A DNA stretch of 22,314 bases from CAYQLK01 sp964418515. Its GTDB lineage: Bacteria; Patescibacteriota; Microgenomatia; CAYQLK01. This document shows positions 7,724-16,600 of this stretch, piece by piece. The translations under genes and the position numbers were made by a program. The notes beneath the pieces were generated by a model. That model searched no databases. It saw only the letters and a list, made by a program, of their open reading frames with translations, and had not been told where the DNA came from. The stretch lies in assembly GCA_964418515.1 (NCBI GenBank), contig CAYQLK010000016.1:1-22314 (forward strand), given 5' to 3'. Position 1 is the stretch's first letter. Each line of letters begins with the position of its first letter.

Positions 7724-8146
7724 TTAAACTTCTCGACCCTCTCGAATCATTTGGCGATACTCTTTAAGCCAATTTTTATAAGATTTGACCAAAATACCTA
7801 AACCGCGAGACTCAATCTCTCTGTCAACCACTCCACCTTTATGGGGATGTCTATGTTTTTTGCTTTTAGATGATGAAAAACCATGCGCATAATGAGCAAG
7901 TTCGTGTGCCAGTGAATAGAGCACAACCTCCTCAGGAACCTCACGGCTCTTAAACATCGAACTTACCGTAATTACCGTTACCCCTTTAACAAAAATAGAC
8001 TTTTGCTGATATTTAATTGACGCAAAACGAAACTTAGCGTATCTCCCAAACGTAACCATGACAATATTTGATTTCTCCAAATCGGGAAAATATCTTGCCC
8101 ACAAGTGCTCCAATCTAGTTTTTAACCACAAATTGTCTCTATCCAC
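7724..8146 (-). CDS. Small SprT/DUF45-like zinc metalloprotease
   Basis: 140 aa. The zincin motif HELAH is at 81-85, in a predicted helix (VVLYSLAHELAHYAHG), followed by a basic His-rich loop (KKHRHPHKGG, 97-106) that could give the third zinc ligand. The small size, single HExxH and beta strands before it fit SprT-like or YgjP/DUF45-type families, some of which act on DNA-protein crosslinks. I cannot say which subfamily this is, nor the substrate. No signal peptide or membrane segment is seen. The start is GTG at 8146, 24 nt after the leuS stop, so it is probably the second gene of the leuS message. Confidence 0.75.
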   Translation of the reverse strand: MDRDNLWLKTRLEHLWARYFPDLEKSNIVMVTFGRYAKFRFASIKYQQKSIFVKGVTVITVSSMFKSREVPEEVVLYSLAHELAHYAHGFSSSKSKKHRHPHKGGVVDREIESRGLGILVKSYKNWLKEYRQMIREGREV

Positions 8147-8170
8147 TTTTTTTACTAGGCTTAAGGTTAC

Positions 8171-10543
8171 CTATACGATATAGTTAATAATTTTGTCTAA
8201 TACAAAAATCACCTTTGTTGCACCCTCAAGCTGGTATCTTTTATATTCCTCAGTCTTTTTAACCAAACCTTCGACAGTTTCCTGATCAGACCCAGATTCA
8301 GCCTGAATTGCAAACCTTCTCTTACCATTAACCTGTATAGGAATTTCCAAAACTCGCATTTTCTTTAACTCTTCATCAAAAACCGGCCAATTAGCCCTGT
8401 GAACTGATGTTTTATTTCCAAGTTCAAGCCAAATTTTCTCAGATAGAAATGGCATATATGGACTTAAAATCTTAACCAAACTTTCACCATCATCTTTTGT
8501 CAGTCTTACATTGCCATCTGACAGGTAATTAAAAAACTCCATATAGGCCGACACAACAGTGTTAAAGCTCATTGTTTCAATTCCCCGCTCAACCACACCT
8601 GTTAAAATAGCCAACCTCGACAACGTTTCATTGTCAGTCTCTTGCTCCCAAGTCACACTTTCAAAAAACTTCTTTACCTTTTTAATAAACCGATTAACAC
8701 CTTCGACGCTCTCTGGATTCCAGATTCCGACACTTTCAAACGGACCCATGAACATTTCATACACCCTAACTGTATCTGGACCATAGGCTTCGACATATTC
8801 ATTAGGGTTAACCACATTCCCTTTAGATTTACTCATCTTTAATCCGTCAGGACCCAAGACCATACCCACATTTCTGAGTTTCAAAAACGGCTCCTTGGTT
8901 GACAGTAGGCCTATATCGTACATAAATTTGTGCCAAAATCTTGCATACAGCAGATGCAAAACCGCATGTTCAGCACCGCCAACATAAAAATCTACCGGCA
9001 ACCACTTATCAGCTACGTTTTTTTCAAATGGACCTTTATCGTAGTCAGGGTTTAAATATCTAAGGTAATACCAACACGACCCTGCCCACTGTGGCATCGT
9101 GTGTGTTTCTCGTTCAGCCATACCCCCACATTTAGGACAAGTGGTTTTTTTCCAGTCTGTCAACTTAGATAATGGTGATTTACCATTATCAGTCGGTAGA
9201 AAATCGTCAGTTTCGGGCAACAGTAACGGCAACTGATCTTCGTCAATAGGCACAACACCACATTTTTCGCAGTGTATCAAAGGAATTGGCTCACCCCAAT
9301 ATCTTTGTCGGGAAAAAATCCAATCTCTTAGTTTGTAATTAACCTTTTTGGTTATTCTATTAGTCTTTTTGTAATCATTAAAAATACTTTCAATCGCCTC
9401 TTTTGAGTGCTGATTTGTGTATTTTCCTGAATTAACCAGTACTCCATAGTTAGCATTTGGCAATTCACCAGCGCCATCAATAACTTTGGTAATTTCTAAG
9501 TTAATATTCTTAGCAAATTCAAAATCTCTTTCGTCATGTGCTGGTACCACCATAACGGCACCCGTTCCATAACCCGATACAACATAATTTGAAACAAAAA
9601 CTGGTATTTTTTCTTTGTTTACTATATTTTCACAATAATAGTTAGTGAAAACTCCTTCTTTTTCAGCTTTAAAGTCATTTTTTTGCGACTGAAGTCTTTT
9701 GATACCTTTTACGACATCGAAATCAGTATTTTCACTAATAATTTCGCGTGAAAACTCATGATCAGGCGCGATTACGATGGCTTTGACACCAAATATAGTG
9801 TCAAGACGAGTAGTATATACTTTTATACTATTATTGGTATTTAATATATCAAACAGTATTTCAAACCCATCACTTCTACCAATCCAATTCTTCTGCATAG
9901 TTTTTATGGATTCCGGCCAATCCAAAAGATCCAAATCAGCCAGAAGTTTGTCAGCATATTCGGTAATTTTAAGAATCCACTGTTTTAATTCCCTTTTTTC
10001 AACCTCTTCACCACATCTATCGCATTTACCATTCACTACTTCCTCATTAGCTAGTCCGGTCTTGTCTTTTGGACACCAATTAATCTCGGTTAAATCTTCG
10101 TATGCCAACCCCTTCTTATATAATTGTAAAAATATCCACTGGGTCCAGTGGTAATATTTTGGGTCGGTTGTATCGATCTCCTTAGACCAGTCAAATGATT
10201 GGCCAATCAAATCGAACTGTTCTTTAAAGTTTTTGATGTTTTCTTTGGTTGTTATTTTTGGGTTAATACCAGTTTTAATTGCATAATTTTCGGCAGGCAA
10301 ACCAAAAGCGTCCCACCCCATTGGATGTAAAACTTCATAACCTTTCATCCTCATATAACGGGAATAAATATCAGTGCCAACATAACCCTTCACATGCCCT
10401 ACATGTAAACCGTCACCTGATGGATAAGGAAACATATCCAACATATAAAACTTTTTTTTATCAGAATTTACATCAGAAAAATAAACATTGTCCTTTTTCC
10501 AAAATTCATTGATTTTTTTAATATCTGATTTAGACAAAATCAT
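8171..10543 (-). CDS. leuS: Leucyl-tRNA synthetase
   Basis: The 790-aa class I synthetase charges tRNA-Leu. Motifs: PYPSGDGLHVGH (39-50, HIGH signature), two possible zinc knuckles (CDRCGE at 174-179 and C425/C428 with C469/C472), the CP1 editing domain (about 225-400) with TTRLDTIFG (244-252; TRxDT) and GYGTGAVMVVPAHDERD (324-340), LRDWIFSRQRYWG (405-417), and LKMSKSKGN (568-576, KMSKS). The anticodon-binding domain follows from about 615. Editing residues T244/T245 and D337 are kept, so proofreading of non-leucine products is probably active. It is about 70 aa shorter than the E. coli enzyme. It is the first gene of its message. Confidence 0.98.
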   Translation of the reverse strand: MILSKSDIKKINEFWKKDNVYFSDVNSDKKKFYMLDMFPYPSGDGLHVGHVKGYVGTDIYSRYMRMKGYEVLHPMGWDAFGLPAENYAIKTGINPKITTKENIKNFKEQFDLIGQSFDWSKEIDTTDPKYYHWTQWIFLQLYKKGLAYEDLTEINWCPKDKTGLANEEVVNGKCDRCGEEVEKRELKQWILKITEYADKLLADLDLLDWPESIKTMQKNWIGRSDGFEILFDILNTNNSIKVYTTRLDTIFGVKAIVIAPDHEFSREIISENTDFDVVKGIKRLQSQKNDFKAEKEGVFTNYYCENIVNKEKIPVFVSNYVVSGYGTGAVMVVPAHDERDFEFAKNINLEITKVIDGAGELPNANYGVLVNSGKYTNQHSKEAIESIFNDYKKTNRITKKVNYKLRDWIFSRQRYWGEPIPLIHCEKCGVVPIDEDQLPLLLPETDDFLPTDNGKSPLSKLTDWKKTTCPKCGGMAERETHTMPQWAGSCWYYLRYLNPDYDKGPFEKNVADKWLPVDFYVGGAEHAVLHLLYARFWHKFMYDIGLLSTKEPFLKLRNVGMVLGPDGLKMSKSKGNVVNPNEYVEAYGPDTVRVYEMFMGPFESVGIWNPESVEGVNRFIKKVKKFFESVTWEQETDNETLSRLAILTGVVERGIETMSFNTVVSAYMEFFNYLSDGNVRLTKDDGESLVKILSPYMPFLSEKIWLELGNKTSVHRANWPVFDEELKKMRVLEIPIQVNGKRRFAIQAESGSDQETVEGLVKKTEEYKRYQLEGATKVIFVLDKIINYIV

Positions 10544-11276
10544 AAAAAATATTTCCGAAATTCTAACATATCTACTCCAAACAATAAATTACAAGTATTT
10601 GTACTATAAGTTTTATGTTAATCAATTAAATTATCACCAAGATTTCCTTTACAAGGATGTCAAAATAGTTAAAGAGAAAAGAAGCGATTATTAAAATATA
10701 TTTTTTTATCTAATTTATATCAAATCACTAAATAGCTTCAAAATTTGAATAAATTTTTTACTCAAATTGCAAATTTTATAACAAAATTCGGAAAAATAAT
10801 GATATTTATTATTTTTTTAAATATTTAAAATCAGCCTTAATATCAGTAATGATTAACTATTGATAATTACGCACTAGACAATTTAATTAAAATATTAATT
10901 ATAAGTTTACAAACCTTAATTAATTTACTTGCTTATACCCTAAAGAAATTAAAAAATTAATCTTAATTACTCAGTGAAAAGCCTAAATGAATTTTTTTTG
11001 ATTCTAAAGCAATTCATACATTAGCAGTCTTTTTTAATTAGTGATAAAAATATTATCTAAATGATTATTCCTATTACAACAACCTAAACCTGATATATAC
11101 AATATTTTGATTGCGAAATTTTAACTGTCAAAATAATGCCTCAAACACTATTTACTTTATACACTTAACCTCAATTTCTAAGTATAGCCATTAATTTTAC
11201 ACACGCACTGTTTATAACAATTCGTGAAACTATATTAATATTGCTTTTTTCACAAAAAAACCGAATCTATTTTTGC
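10544..11276. other. AT-rich divergent intergenic region, no gene seen
   Basis: About 730 nt between divergently transcribed leuS (minus) and the O-antigen-ligase-like gene (plus), with long A/T runs and many TAATT/AATTAA words. Short open frames here (for instance 10488-10694 on the plus strand) look spurious. No DnaA-box cluster, tRNA, CRISPR or strong terminator was found. It must hold promoters for both flanking units. It may be a decayed gene or an upstream regulatory region for the surface locus. Confidence 0.6.
10565..10594 (-). promoter_or_regulatory. Possible leuS promoter
   Basis: Minus strand TTGTAA (10589-10594), 18-nt spacer, TATGTT (10565-10570), each 4 of 6 matches to the vegetative consensus. 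It would give a leader of roughly 15 nt. In DNA this AT-rich such a match can arise by chance. Confidence 0.25.
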
Positions 11277-11305
11277 TTGACAAGCACCACCATAAGCTTT
11301 ACATT
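11277..11305 (+). promoter_or_regulatory. Vegetative promoter of the surface locus
   Basis: A perfect -35 hexamer TTGACA (11277-11282), a 17-nt spacer, and TACATT (11300-11305, 4 of 6) lie 16 nt ahead of the ATG at 11322. The expected transcription start near 11312 leaves a leader of about 10 nt. It sits inside a longer upstream TTG-initiated open frame, which supports the downstream ATG as the true start. Confidence 0.6.
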
Positions 11306-11321
11306 TGCCATAACGAAATTC

Positions 11322-13565
11322 ATGAGAAACGACTTGGCAAATTTCATCGGCAAGACAATAATTATTTGGCTAAATATTTTATTTGGCTTAGTACCGCTTT
11401 TCTTTGTTCCCCTTACCAGCGAGTTTTATGAATTTAACAAAGTATTAATTACTTCATTGTCCGCTGCCGTTCTACTAATACTCTGGTTGACCAAATCAGC
11501 TCTTCTTGGAAAATTCAAAATAAGAACATCAATTATTGATATAGCCGTTATTATCTTTGCATTTACTAATATTTTGGCCGCATCGTTCTCTGTTGACCGC
11601 TATGTTTCAATCGCTGGATGGTATCCAAGATTTAACCATTCATTAATTTTCATACTCGCTGTAATTGTTATTTATTTTGTTACCGCCAATAACTTAACCA
11701 AAAGAAGCACAAAGTTCACCATTTTATCAATCTATCTCTCTGCAGTCTTACTCTCAATAATCGGACTAATGAACTATTTTGGCTTGTTTCTGCCAATGAG
11801 TTTTAGTCAAATTAGATCATGGACACCTGCAACAAGCATTAATAATCTAGGCGTAATCCTAACTTTATCGGTACCATTAGGTATTTATCTGTCAATCAAA
11901 AAATATTCACCAAGCAAATCATTCCTATCTTTCGTCTTTCCAGTCTCACTATTACCAATCTTATGGTGTTTTTCGTTAATTAACTCTCTTAATGGATGGA
12001 TAAGCTTGATTGTAATTATTGCCTTATTAGCACTCACTAGTCGAAAAGAGTTAGCAGTCAAAAAATCACTAATTTTAGCACTCGTAGCACTCGTTTGGAT
12101 GTTCTTGACAATATTTGCCTACATTCCTAATCTCAATACTTCAACTTATGGCAAACTTATTAAAACTTCGGACAAACAAACCAATTCAAATATAGAATTC
12201 CCTAAAGAAGTTTCCCTTCCCCAAGCAGAAAGCTATTCTGTCAGTGTCGGAGTTATTCGTAACCAAAACCGAGCCTTAATCGGCTCAGGACAAGGCACAT
12301 TTGCGTATGCCTACACTCAACTCAAACCTCAATCAATTAACTTGACTCAATTCTGGAATCTTCGTTTTGACCAACCAAATTCAGAGGTACTAATGATTCT
12401 TGCCGGCACAGGCATACTGGGAATCGCCTCATTTATCTTGATCGCACTAATTATTCTAGCCAAAACTCTAAAAATTCTTAAAAATAATTCCGAAGACAAG
12501 CTTATTTACAAATACATCGCCCTAACAGTACTTATTCTTATAATTACTAGTCTTGGCAATGTTTATACAGCTAGTATTTCACTAATTTTCTTTGGACTAT
12601 TAGGAGCAATTAATAATTCAAACTCCTCCAAGTCCGAATTAAGTCTCAAAAAATCTAAAAAGCAATCCAAACGCGTCAAAGAAGAGCTATCTATGGCTGT
12701 TCCAGTTATATTGCTAATACCAACGCTTGTTGGCTCAATCTTTCTCTTTGCTTTTATTAGAGACTCATTCCAAGCCGAAACCCATTTCCAAAAAAGCGCA
12801 TTAGCCACCTCAAAAAGTGATGGTGTTGAAGCTCTAAAAGAACAAATTGCCGCTATCAAAGAAAATAGCGCTGAAAGCGTCTATCGTAAACAACTCATCG
12901 TCACTTACATGGCTCTAGCCAGATCAATTCTCCAAAATGCACAAAGTAACGCCGATCCGAATAGCACTGAATCGCCTCTAACTGAACAAGAAGAAAAAGA
13001 TATAACCTCTCTAATCAGCCAAGCCATTGAACAAGGAAAAATAATCACTGGTTACCAAACCAATATTCAATCAGGCACATCCAATCTTAATGTCGGCAAT
13101 TGGGAATCACTTTCACAAGTCTACCGTTCACTAATCGGTATCGGCAAAGACGCTGAACAACACGCTCTCAAGGCTCAACAACAAGCAATTGCTCTTGATC
13201 CTCAAAACCCTCTTCTCTACATCAATCTTGGTAGAACATTTTTAGCACTTGGTATCACAGACTCAGCGATAACTAATTTTGAAATCGCTATTCAGAAAAA
13301 ACCCGACTACCCTGTCGGCTATATTGCCTTAGCAGAAGCACTCAAAAACAGGCCAGATTCCGCCGCCAAAAGAGCTACTGCACTTGAAACAGCCCTCAAT
13401 CTTCTCTCTACTGAAAATCCGAGTAGAGAAAATCTAACCAAAGAATGGGAAAAGGCTTTAGCGGAAAGCCAGTCGCAACAAGAAAAATCAGATCAAACCC
13501 CAACTGTCCCAAACTCTAACCCAACTCCACAAACCGCAACAAATTCTGCCCAGCCAACCAATTAG
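11322..13565 (+). CDS. O-antigen ligase/Wzy-type membrane protein with C-terminal TPR
   Basis: 747 aa from the ATG at 11322. An in-frame TTG at 11241 would add 27 residues, but a TTGACA promoter lies between the two. About 12 membrane helices span residues 10-480. A large loop holds the Wzy_C/O-antigen-ligase hallmark: GSGQGTFAYAY (about 322-332) and DQPNSEVLMILAGTGILG (about 350-367), where family members often have HN in place of PN. After a lysine-rich linker (about 450) and a last helix comes a helical region with two TPR-like repeats (about 615-685), then a Pro/Thr/Asn/Gln-rich tail. The family ligates or polymerises lipid-linked glycans onto lipid A, glycans or, in PglL-type enzymes, proteins. 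The substrate is not visible; the neighbouring Ser/Thr-rich giant protein is a candidate. Confidence 0.85.
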   Translation: MRNDLANFIGKTIIIWLNILFGLVPLFFVPLTSEFYEFNKVLITSLSAAVLLILWLTKSALLGKFKIRTSIIDIAVIIFAFTNILAASFSVDRYVSIAGWYPRFNHSLIFILAVIVIYFVTANNLTKRSTKFTILSIYLSAVLLSIIGLMNYFGLFLPMSFSQIRSWTPATSINNLGVILTLSVPLGIYLSIKKYSPSKSFLSFVFPVSLLPILWCFSLINSLNGWISLIVIIALLALTSRKELAVKKSLILALVALVWMFLTIFAYIPNLNTSTYGKLIKTSDKQTNSNIEFPKEVSLPQAESYSVSVGVIRNQNRALIGSGQGTFAYAYTQLKPQSINLTQFWNLRFDQPNSEVLMILAGTGILGIASFILIALIILAKTLKILKNNSEDKLIYKYIALTVLILIITSLGNVYTASISLIFFGLLGAINNSNSSKSELSLKKSKKQSKRVKEELSMAVPVILLIPTLVGSIFLFAFIRDSFQAETHFQKSALATSKSDGVEALKEQIAAIKENSAESVYRKQLIVTYMALARSILQNAQSNADPNSTESPLTEQEEKDITSLISQAIEQGKIITGYQTNIQSGTSNLNVGNWESLSQVYRSLIGIGKDAEQHALKAQQQAIALDPQNPLLYINLGRTFLALGITDSAITNFEIAIQKKPDYPVGYIALAEALKNRPDSAAKRATALETALNLLSTENPSRENLTKEWEKALAESQSQQEKSDQTPTVPNSNPTPQTATNSAQPTN

Positions 13566-13638
13566 GCTCAAATTTCGCAAATAGATAACCATATATAATA
13601 ACGCCTTAGTTTAGGTGTTCAATTTGTGCTCAAATTTC
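13566..13638 (+). repeat. 11-nt direct repeat ahead of the giant gene
   Basis: GCTCAAATTTC occurs at 13566-13576 and again at 13628-13638, 62 nt apart (about six helical turns), in an 87-nt intergenic gap. The second copy overlaps the spacer of the proposed promoter. It could be a regulator site or chance in AT-rich DNA. Confidence 0.4.
13600..13619 (+). other. Hairpin between the ligase-like gene and the giant gene
   Basis: AACGCCT (13600-13606) pairs with AGGTGTT (13613-13619) through one G-U, over a 6-nt loop. No T tract follows, so it is at best a weak attenuator or terminator. A perfect TATAAT (13594-13599) lies directly before it. Confidence 0.35.
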
Positions 13639-13646
13639 TATACAAT
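13618..13646 (+). promoter_or_regulatory. Possible leaderless promoter of the giant gene
   Basis: TTCAAT (13618-13623), 17-nt spacer, TACAAT (13641-13646, 5 of 6). The expected start point falls at or next to the GTG at 13653, so the message would be leaderless. The -35 is poor; the hexamer TATAAT at 13594-13599 is an alternative with a longer leader. Confidence 0.35.
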
Positions 13647-13652
13647 TAGATA

Positions 13653-16600
13653 GTGAAAACTATCCTGCCAAACTTCTACCCTTTTCGTAGAAAAAATCCT
13701 ACCCTTCAGCCTCAAACTCACCTACTACTTTCCACCACGAGCAAGGTCAAAAAAATAACCGACCACTCTAAAATAGTTTTTGCTTTTGTTTTTGTCTTAA
13801 TTATTATTGCTAGCACTGTTCTAGTCTTTCGTTCTCTTCCCAAATCCGAAATCTACCCAAAAGCCACAGTCGAGCTTCCAAAAAACTCTTTTAGAGTTAA
13901 TGAATCCCCTACCTTCAAACTCAAACTAAACGAAACCCAAATTATATCCTCAAACAAAAATGTTAAAGCCCAAATACTAAAACCTGATGGAAATATCGCC
14001 GAAAACATTAGCACCACAATCAAACAAAACTCAAACGAATTTAATATTCAAACCAACCCAATAATCGCAGGATCTTTTTCGCCAGGGAAATATACTCTAG
14101 ATGTCGAAATAGAAAAAAACGGGCAAATCAAAAATATTCAACAAGATTTCACTTGGGGTGTACTTGCTATTAACTTCAACCAAACCATCTACTCTCCCAA
14201 TGATTTAGCCAAGCTATCTTTTGGTACTGTCGATGATCTTGGTCATACAATTTGCGATGCCAGCTTAACCGTAGAAATAACCACTCCAAACAAAAACATA
14301 ACCACTCTCTCATCAAAAGACGGCCAAATTAAACCTAGTGGAGAGTGTGGACTGGATAATATTACAGACGTCGCTGATTATTTATCCGAGTACCAAATCG
14401 GCAACGAAACAGGCGCCTACACCATTAAATATTCAGCCGAAACCAAAAACGGCACCAGAACAATTACTGACTACTTTGAAGTTAGAGAAAATATTCCATT
14501 TATTGTTGAACGCACTGGACCTTCCCGTATTTTCCCTCCCGCCAATTACAAAGTTAGTCTAAAAATCACCGCGAACCAAAACTATTCAGGACCGATTGTA
14601 GAAACTGTTCCAAAAGACTTTTTTATTACCAAATCCCAAGGTAACTACTCAGAAATAGTTGAAGGAGAACACAAAAAGCTAACTTGGAATACCAATCTAG
14701 TCCCCAACCAAACTCTCAATCTTTCATATTTCTTCGACGCACCAGATGTCAGTCCAGAATTCTTTTTACTCGGCCCACTAAAAATTGGCACTTACGGTGA
14801 AATCCGCAGTTGGCAAATCGCTTCAGATGCGGTAAGCAACCAAGGTACTACTTTCTGGGGGCGTTCAGCTGCCACCGCTGGTGTTATGCGAGTCAGAAAC
14901 TTCACCAAAAACTCGACTTGGGGCACAGAATTCAACGGAGCTGCTAGCGGTACTAGCCTTAATGTTTGGATTGTTGGAGAAACAGCCACAACCAGAGAGG
15001 AGCAAATATTTGGATTACTCAAAGTTAACGGCGATCTTTACGTCGATACTTGTACAGGTGGTTGTGATGCTAATGGAGATTTTGCTAACCAGTGGAATAA
15101 TCCAGGCACAACCGGCACTCAAGACTGTGACTCAGCTCCAACAGCTAACACCTGTGAAAGAGCCTTTGATATCGCTTATGAATCTCTCTCCGGTCGAGCC
15201 ATGGTCGTCTATGCTGACAATGTCGCTGACAAATTCTATTACGCACTTTGGGATGGTTCCGCTTGGTCACCAGACTCTTCCCCAGGTTCACCATCTGCCA
15301 CTAACGAAATTGACTTCCACACCGGTGGTACTGGCGGCACACCCAACTGGATAAGAGCAGTCAGTATGGGCGAAAACTTAGACAATTCTCGAACTGACGC
15401 CATTATGGTGTTAATAGCTGATAGTAATAATGACCTTTTTAGTTGTTATTGGAATGGTAGTTCTTTCAGCTGTCTCAGTGCTGCAATTGAGTCCGACCTA
15501 GAACACTGTACTAATGGTCAATGTTTTGATGGTGCTTGGACCACAAATACCGAATTTGTGGCTTTGTACACCGATACAACCAATGTTGATGTTAACTGGC
15601 AAGAATACACTATCGGCAGTGGCTGGGGCGGCGAACAAACCGGATACACTACCACTACCGACGCACAATGGATTGAATTAGCAGCCTCACCTGACAGCGA
15701 AAGAATCCTAGCCGCCACTTCAGAAAACTCCGATGACACTGGGAGTGCAGTTTGGAAAGGTGATGGCAGTTCAAACGGCTGGACAGAATGTTCTGCCACA
15801 GACTGTCCTGACACCACCACTGAAGTCGTTGGTGCACAACAAATTTCTGTCGCCTTCCAACGCTCCTCAACTGGTGGTTCTGGTGTAGACCTGTACAACG
15901 AAAACGGTTCCACCACTGACTCAGAGTACAGCACCTACACCGCCAACTCCACTTGGACCGCTCGCGCTCGCACTGGAATTACTACTACAGATGATGCCTT
16001 ACAAGCCAAGCTCCAGACGGACCCAAACAGCGATGATGTTATGGGTATGGTTATTGATGTTGACTGTAAACTATACATGCAGCTTTGGACCGGTGCTTCT
16101 TGGGGAGGTACAGCTACAAACGTTGGAGCCGCCACAATTACAACTTATGGTGTTGCCTGTCCAAACCAAACCGCACCAACCTCAACAATGGGTACCGGAT
16201 CTGGTCAACCGTACGGCCACAACTGGAAACTCTATACACCATGGTCACGTAATTGGCGATTCTATAGTGACGAAACTGTTAACGACCCTTCAACTGGTGT
16301 CGCAAACGAAAACACTACTGGCAGTGTCGCCAAAGAAGAATTTATTAGGCTTAGAATGCAATATTACGAAAGAGGCGCAGTTGCCCAAACCGATGCTCGC
16401 AAAAAACTTCAGTACACCTCTGGCTGTACGCCCAACACTGACCCTCTAGCTTGTACTTGGACTGATGTTGGTGACACTGGAGAAACTTCTGCTGTCTGGC
16501 GTTACGCCACAAGCGGTGAAACCTGTGCATCTTGTACTGATAACACCGCTGTGGCTACTGCTAGGCTCACTGGCACGACACAGAATGGTACTTATACTTC

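Noticed and set aside
10488..10694. 68-aa plus-strand open frame overlapping the leuS start
   Set aside because: Low-complexity Ile/Tyr/Asn/Lys composition as expected from random AT-rich DNA, antisense overlap with the conserved leuS N terminus, no ribosome binding site.
10544..11276. Replication origin
   Set aside because: No DnaA-box cluster or dnaA/dnaN neighbours and no visible change of GC skew across the gap.
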